Positions 58,233-64,000 of a DNA stretch of 64,000 bases are shown here, in pieces. Where the stretch lies: assembly GCA_023614405.1 (NCBI GenBank), contig CM042684.1:468543650-468607649 (forward strand), read 5' to 3'. Made by a program: the position numbers and the translations under genes. This DNA is from Avena insularis (Eukaryota > Streptophyta > Magnoliopsida > Poales > Poaceae). The notes below the pieces were generated by a model, which was given only the letters and a program-made list of their open reading frames with translations, was not told the origin of the DNA and ran no database searches. How positions within the stretch are numbered: the first letter of the stretch is position 1; each line of letters opens with the position of its first letter.

Positions 58233-59046
58233 TGTTGGGGGGATACCCCCGGGTAGGGTCACGCCGGGGTATAAAGGCCGAGTTAGCCGAGGTACGGCAA
58301 GGTCAAGGCAGGTGCTGGCCGAGTCACCTCAAGGCAGGCCGAATCACGGGGTAACCCGGACCAGGGGATGTCCACCTAACTGGGTCTCAGCCGACTTATA
58401 TCGTAAGTCGGTGAGGTGTATCTAACTTGTATGCAGGTACAGGTATGGCCGGATCAACTAGGTACGATCCAGGTTATATCAAGCTTATAAGAGAAAGAAG
58501 GTATCTCGCTGGTCAAAGGGTGACCACTGTACGCAGAGCGTGAGCGAAGCGGACAGAGGCCAGGACCACCGAGGCGTGGCCGACAAAGGTGACGAAGCCT
58601 GTGTCGGATGACGCGGGCGCCGCAGAGGCTCACATAGTCTCTACATGGATGACACTGGGTTAAAGTGACCCGGTCGGCTTACTATTTTGGGAGGAGGCAT
58701 ATTCCTTGGAATATGCCTCCACGTATGCCCTAATTGGAGACCTAGCCACCCCTATATAAGGAGGACTAGGGCCTCTGTAGAAGGGGTTGGTCTTTGACTG
58801 GTTGATCTCTAGAGGTTTATGTTCTACTAGTGAGTTCCTGAGGGCTAGCTAGTGGTGAGAGTAAGAGAGTTCCTTCTTCCTCCTCTCCCCAAGACAGCTC
58901 AAGGAGCACTTGTAAACTGTGGAAGTAAATCAAATACAAAGCAACTGTATGTGTAATCACCACACTATCCCTCCCTGGATTCCTCTAGTGCATCTTGTCC
59001 CTACCTTTAGCCTATCCATGGCATCTGCCGTGACACCACCACGACA
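58233..59046 (+). repeat. 3' LTR of C (814 bp)
   Basis: Same start as the 5' LTR. Ends CACGACA, immediately followed by the target duplication CTTGC. It is longer than the 5' LTR mainly through extra bases near 58945-58970 and GA near the end. Confidence 0.93.
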
Positions 59047-59290
59047 CTTGCCACGCGTCAGTGCAGATGTGCGCCACGCGTCTGGTAGGTTTTGTACTAA
59101 CCGTTGGATGTCATCTGTAGGTGGTTAAGTAGGGATACACCGTGCAGTAATTCCCCACATCTCTCTTATTTGCTTGCGCTTCCTCCGCCGTTGTTGCTCT
59201 ACCTGCTCCTTTGCGCACCTCTTCTCCGTGGCACTGGACCAGCTCCGCATCTTCCCCAGTTACTTCTTGCACTCGCATCGCCATCGCAAG

Positions 59291-61010
59291 ATGGGCAATA
59301 AGAAAGGAGGCTCTACTGCTGGATCTGCAGCCGCCGTTGTTGACGCCAAGAAGAAGGGAGGCGCCACCATCGTGGGAACCAGCACCGTCGGTGCTGGGAA
59401 GAAGAAGGGCGCGGGGACTCACGTCACCAATGGGTCCTGGTGCCCATCTATCATCAAGCCCGCGGATCTGTTCAATCTTCATCAAGATGGAGCACTTCCT
59501 CCCGCCGAAGGCGACTCCCACGTGCCTGGCGAGGAGGTAATTCCCGTTTCTCCGACGGGTTTTCGGGTGATGTTCCTTGCGTTCATCATCCGCGGTCGTT
59601 CTCTTCCCCTGCATCCTTTCGTTAGGGGTATTCTCTATTTCTATGGGCTCCAGCTGCATCAGTTGTCCCCAAATTCGATTCTCCACATCACCTGTTTTAT
59701 CACACTTTGCTAGTGTTGGCTCGGAGTCGAGCCACACTTTGGTCTCTTCAAGAAGATTTTTAAGCTCAAACGTTAGTCGCCGTCTGGTTTGGTAGTCTAC
59801 AATGTAGGAGGCTGCGGGATCCACGTCGACTCCTCTGCCACTTACTTTGATATCAAGCTCACCGTGTCTATCCGAGGGTGGAGAGATAAGTGGTTCTACA
59901 TCCGCGACCAGAAGGTCGACGGAGAGCACTACGGACTCGCGCCCTTCGATCCCGTGTTAGCTTGCAAGAGGAGGTGCTCCTAGAAGAACGTCGTGATGCC
60001 CGGCGAGTCCGAGGAGACGGAGATGTTGTATCAGCGTGTCTGCGACCTCAAAGGCCGTATAGGCAAAGAAGAAGGTGGCGATGCGCTCATTCGCATGTGG
60101 TTTCACCGCCGTATCCAGACTCTGCAGGCCAAAGTCCATCCGAAGTACCGCTGGACCAGTGCGGGCGATGTCACTCGCATATCTGTGGAGGGCATTTCTG
60201 CGGGTGAGGTAGACAGGAGGTTGTGACTGGTGACCAAGTATACCGCCAAGGAGGATCTCCCAGGCAAGTCAGTCGTGCCTCCTTTCGACACCAACAACCC
60301 TCCACCTAAGGTAGAGTTTTCCTGTGAAGTAGTCTACATTTTTTGATTGGTTGCTAAGTGCTTGATATATACTTAATGTTTCTTCTGATTGTAGGACTAG
60401 AAAGTGACTTCCAGCTTGCCTCCTTAGCCTGAAGGGTTTATCCTGCGTGAAGCGGTGTAAGAGGATGAGTCAGATTCGACCGTCCCGATTGAAGAAGAGG
60501 AGGAAGCCCCGAGTCTAGTGGTCACGGCACTCGCAAGCGCTCCCACATCGAGAATTCCGACACTTCTTTGCCGACGACGCCGGAGGGATCTCCTGCTGCT
60601 GTGGAGGAGCCTATCCCTGTCGTGCCTGTACGCGCCATGGCTCCTCCTGCTCGAAAGAAGCTGAGGTTGCCGAAGGAGTCATCAGGGGACTCCTTTGATC
60701 TCGAGAACTTTGATGGGTAAGTTGCTGATATCTGCGAGTGCATCTTGTTGTTCTTTGGAGTTTTTCTTCTAATAGTGGTGCTTGTCTTGTTTGTAGTCAT
60801 ACGGCATCGTCGTCCTCCGACGATTGCTAGTTTTTGAAAGAATCTGGAGTCGCAGACTCCAAAAATAAGGAGGTGGCCATACGGTCGCCTTCTCCCTCGG
60901 TGGCGGCCTACTCTGGCGCCAACTCCTCGAGTTCCCCACATGCTAGGGAGCACCAAATGGTTGCATGGACGACTGCTCGACAGGCATCTTCGGAGTCTGT
61001 GGAGGAACAC
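59291..61010 (+). pseudogene. Spliced antisense gene of A3 (exons 1-3)
   Basis: Because A3 is reversed, its antisense gene reads on the + strand. Exon 1 is 59291-60310 (1020 nt, start MGNKKGG, FLAFIIRGRSLPLHPFVRG, donor gtagag). Exon 2 is 60395-60716 (acceptor gtag, donor gtaagt). Exon 3 is 60797-61010 (214 nt, donor gtaagt). Boundaries match those in A1. Stops (TAG at 59711 in the N-terminal domain, TAG inside exons 2 and 3, further ones near 59980) show it is dead here. The intron after exon 3 is cut by Angela at 61079. Confidence 0.78.
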
Positions 61011-61078
61011 GTAAGTATCTTTTTTGCCGCTGGTAGTCGAATTTGTGCTTTTGGTTGTTGCTGAATCTTCGTTTCTCT

Positions 61079-62774
61079 TGTTGGAGATATGCCCAAGAGG
61101 CAATAATAAAGTGGTTATTATTATATCTTTATGTTTATGATAAATGTTTACATCCCATGCTATAATTGTATTAACCGGAAACATTAATACTTGTGTGTTT
61201 TGTAAACATAAAAGAGTCCCTAGTAAGCCTCTTGTTAAGCTAGCTTGTTGATTAATGGATGATCATGGTTTCCTGATCATGGACATTGGATGTCGTTAAT
61301 AACAAGATCGTATCATTAGGAGAATGATGTGATGGACACACACCCATAGTAAGCATAGCATAAGATCAAGTCATTAAGTTCGTTTTGCTACAAGCTTTTC
61401 AAATGCATAGTAACCTAATCCTTCGACCATGAGGTTATGTTAATCACCATCACCGGATGGGTACTTTGATGACATCAAACACCGCTTCGTAACTGGGTGG
61501 TTATAAAGGTGTCATTGGGTATTCTGAAAGTATGTGTTGAAGCGCATGGACCAAGATTGGGATTTGTCCATCCATATGACGGATAGATATGCTCTGGGCC
61601 CTCTCGGTGGAATGTCATCTAGTTAGCTTGCAAGAATGTGACTAGGTCACAAGGGATGACATAACATGGAACGAGTAAAGAGTACTTATCAGTAACGAGG
61701 TAGAACTAGGTATGGAGATACCGACGATCAAACCTCGGATAAGTAGAATATCGCGTGACAAAGGGAATTGGTTTCGTATGTTAATGGTTCTATCGATCAC
61801 GAAGTCATCGTTGAGTATGTGGGAGCCATTATGGATCTCCAGATCCCGCTGATGGTTATTGATCGGAGAGGTGTCTTCATCATGTGCATATTCACGAACC
61901 GTAGGGTGACACATAAGGTTGAAGTTGTTTTAAGTAGATATGGAATGTGCGTTGGAGACCGAATGTTGTTCGGAGTCTCGGATTGGATCCAGGACATCAC
62001 GAGGAGATCCGGAATTGTCCGAAGAATAAGATTCATATATTGGGGATCATTTTCTAAGTTAGGAAATGTTCCGGAGTATTTGTATGGGGATTCTAGAAGG
62101 TTTCGGAATGTTCCGGAAGGTTCTAGAAGATTTCTTGGAGTTTACTTGAAAACCAAGAAAGGATCAAGGAATCCTTGTGGGGCAAGACAAGGAGTAGTGG
62201 GGGGGAGGACTCCTCCCCCCCTCCCAATCCGCCGACCAAGGAAGGGAGGGGAGTCCTACTAGGACTCCCCCTCCCATGGCGCCTTCCTCCTTTAAATAGA
62301 GGGGTGGAGGCGCCACCCCCTTAGCCCCTTCTATTCTCTAGATCTCAAGTTGCCTCTCTCCTCCTTCCTCTTGCCTGCTTAGGCGAAGCCCTGCAGAATT
62401 CTCTACTCCACCACCACCACCACCATGCCGTCATGCTGCTGGGATTCCGTGGAGAGATCTACTACCTCCGCTGCTCGCTGGAACAGGGAGAGGAAGGTCT
62501 GCTTCGACTCCGCACGTGTGACCGATTGCGGAAGCGCTGCCGGAACGCGGCGCCGGAAGGATCGTCTACTCGATCTTGAGATCGGCAAGTGATCTAGTAC
62601 ATCAATCACGAGATCCGATCTCGAACAAGGCTTATCGAATCTACGAGGGTTAGTACAGATCTATCTCGTTGCACATGTCTAATAGATTAGATCTTGGTTT
62701 TTATCTAGATTAGATCTGGGTTTTGTTCGTTCTTGCGGTAGAAATTTTTTGTTTTCCATGCTACGAACCCATCA
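61079..62774 (+). repeat. 5' LTR of Angela/BARE (1,696 bp)
   Basis: Starts TGTTGGAGATATGCCC and ends ACCCATCA, one base before the primer-binding site. A TATA-like TTTAAATAGA is at 62291-62300. Typical repeated GTTCCGGA/TTCTAGAAG motifs lie near 62060-62130. Confidence 0.92.
62291..62300 (+). promoter_or_regulatory. Probable TATA box of the Angela/BARE LTR
   Basis: TTTAAATAGA followed by GGGGTGGAGG, in the LTR position where BARE elements carry a promoter. Confidence 0.5.
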
Positions 62775-62775
62775 G

Positions 62776-62788
62776 TGGTATCAGAGCC
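62776..62788 (+). promoter_or_regulatory. Primer-binding site of Angela/BARE (tRNA-iMet)
   Basis: TGGTATCAGAGCC, the standard complement of plant initiator tRNA-Met in Ty1/copia elements. Confidence 0.93.
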
Positions 62789-64000
62789 GTGTCTATGCGT
62801 AGATCTGTTGCACGAGTAGAACACAATGGTTTTGTGGGCGTTGGTGCTCGTGCCATCTTTTGCTTTGTGTACTTTGCATATTGTGGGATGGTGGGATGAA
62901 GCGGCCCGGGCTAACCTTACATGTCATCGCACATGAGACTTGCTCCACAGTTGACGTGCAACTCGTATTCACAAGTGGCTTTGCGGGTTCTGTCTCTCCC
63001 ATCATAGTGTAGATCAATTTACACTTTGCACTTGATAGCACTTGTATCAATGTTGTGGTTCATGTTCGTAGGTAAGATCCGTTCTTATTTGAAAGCCCCA
63101 AGCCACGTAAAACATGCAAAGAAGATTAGATGCGTCTAACTCGTTTTTGCAGGGGTTTTGTGATGTGATATGGCCATTATGTGATTGTGATTATATTTGA
63201 TGTATGCAATGATCCTTATTGTAATATGGCAACCGGCAGGAGCCTAATTGTTGTCTTTAAATTTTGTTTAAGACCTGCGTGTCTATTCATCATGTAATAG
63301 CTTTATTCCAAGTAGTTGTAATAGTTGTTGTTGGTGATGGACAACCATGAAGCGGCGCCACGGACCTTGACGCCACGCTGGTGATGATGGAGATCATGTC
63401 CATGCTTTGGAGATGGAGATCAAAGGCACAAGAAGAAAGGCCATATCATATCACATATTATGAATTGCATGTGATGTTAATCCTTTATGCATCTTGTATT
63501 GCTTAGATCGCGACGGTAGCATTATAAGATGATCCCTCTCACTAAATATCAAGTAATAAAGTGTTCGTCCTTAGTAGGCACCGTTGCTAAGACTAAATGT
63601 TCGAAGCATCTCGTGATGATCGGGTGTGATAGATTCTACGTGTGCATACGACGGGTGCAAGCCAGATTTGCACATGCGGATACTAAGGTTAATCTTGACG
63701 AGCCTAGCATGTACAGACATGGTCTTGGAACACGGAATACCGAAAGGTAAAGCATGAGTCATATGGATGATATGATGAACATGTTGATTATTTGCCTTTA
63801 AAGCTACATCATCTCACGTGATGATCGGACTTGGTGTAGTGGATTTGGTTCGTGTAATCACTAAAACAACTGGAGGGATGTTGTTTTGAGTGGGAGTTCA
63901 TTTGTAATTTGGATTAGTCGAACTCAATTTATCATAAACACAATCAAAGTGAATTTGCATAGTTTGTTGTAGTCATTGGCATCCGTTCACCACCTTACGC
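62789..64000 (+). other. Untranslated leader of Angela/BARE
   Basis: Long leader with no gag ORF before the window ends, as expected in this group. GACATGGTCTTGGAACACGG near 63717 is familiar from this leader. Confidence 0.7.

Larger units (their letters stand above)
44969..59046 (+). mobile_element. Complete Tat-lineage Ty3/gypsy element C (14.1 kb)
   Basis: Flanked by the target duplication CTTGC (44964-44968 and 59047-59051) inside A3. It contains a 797-bp 5' LTR, primer-binding site, gag, protease, RT-RNase H and integrase on the + strand, a long spliced antisense gene on the - strand, a polypurine tract and an 814-bp 3' LTR. By hand comparison the LTRs differ at about 25 positions over about 780 aligned bases (around 3%) plus an indel near the end. 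That points to an insertion on the order of one million years old at the commonly used grass rate. The ORFs carry stops and frameshifts. Confidence 0.95.
43404..61078 (-). mobile_element. A-family element A3, reverse, split by C and by Angela
   Basis: On the - strand the visible part is the 3' LTR (43892-43404), its polypurine tract, the repeat zone, and then, across element C, the antisense gene (here on the + strand). Angela interrupts the intron after antisense exon 3 at 61079. The pol part would lie to the right of the window. Removing C rejoins sequence that aligns with A1 near 6745-6815, confirming the nesting. Confidence 0.88.
61079..64000 (+). mobile_element. Angela/BARE-type Ty1/copia element, 5' part
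   Basis: LTR, primer-binding site and untranslated leader. The element runs off the window before gag. The LTR start TGTTGGAGATATGCCCAAGA and length of about 1.7 kb are characteristic of the Angela/BARE group of Pooideae grasses. It is inserted in the intron after antisense exon 3 of A3. The candidate left target site is TCTCT (61074-61078). Confidence 0.92.

Noticed and set aside
59174..59713. Independent host gene on the + strand
   Set aside because: It matches the antisense gene of A1 and A2 and lies inside reversed element A3.

Overview
The window is a stretch of repeat-dense nuclear DNA from a large-genome grass. The evidence is nested LTR retrotransposons of the Tat, Athila and Angela/BARE types plus hAT, Stowaway and Tourist elements, all typical of Pooideae (Triticeae/Poeae relatives). 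The species cannot be fixed from sequence alone. I found no convincing intact host gene, tRNA, rRNA or CRISPR array. Almost all coding capacity belongs to transposable elements, and nearly all of it is broken.

Layout. (1) 1-8347: 3' part of a degenerate Tat-lineage Ty3/gypsy element (A1), with broken pol on the + strand, a spliced antisense gene on the - strand, a polypurine tract and an LTR. (2) 8348-18924: a second, tandem copy of the 3' third of the same family (A2), split by a complete 7.4-kb Athila-type element (B1, 8533-15928, target duplication ATAAC). (3) 18925-28689: a reverse-oriented Athila-type element (B2). Its left LTR is cut at base ~154 exactly where A2 ends. Its right LTR is split by a complete 4.3-kb hAT transposon (23937-28279, 8-bp target duplication GAGATGGC). 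(4) 28690-32787: degenerate LTR/spacer remnants. (5) 32793-34344: an Athila-type solo LTR with target duplication CCTAT. (6) 34345-43403: about 9 kb without large LTR elements, carrying small MITEs (Stowaway, a 146-bp hAT-type MITE, Tourist) and unrecognised sequence. (7) 43404-61078: a reverse-oriented A-family element (A3) split by a complete 14.1-kb Tat-lineage element C (44969-59046, target duplication CTTGC). (8) 61079-64000: an Angela/BARE-type Ty1/copia LTR, primer-binding site and leader, inserted in A3 and running off the window.

How the parts relate. Because the elements interrupt one another, their relative ages can be read. B2 arrived first, the A element landed in a B2 LTR, the A 3' end was duplicated in tandem, and B1 then landed in exon 2 of the duplicated antisense gene. 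Independently, C and Angela landed in A3, and the hAT landed in B2. LTRs of the same family elsewhere in the window serve as 'empty sites' that confirm several of these junctions.

The most interesting system is the antisense gene carried by both Tat families (A and C). It runs opposite to gag-pol, begins with a domain resembling the Pfam 'putative gypsy type transposon' family, and continues into acidic, basic and coiled-coil segments. In family A its exon 1, 2 and 3 boundaries fall at the same places in separate copies. Exon 1 is 1019, 1042 and 1020 nt in A1, A2 and A3, with the A2 excess exactly explained by a 22-bp tandem duplication. Exon 3 is 214 nt in both A1 and A3. This is good internal evidence that the antisense transcript is real, spliced and selected.
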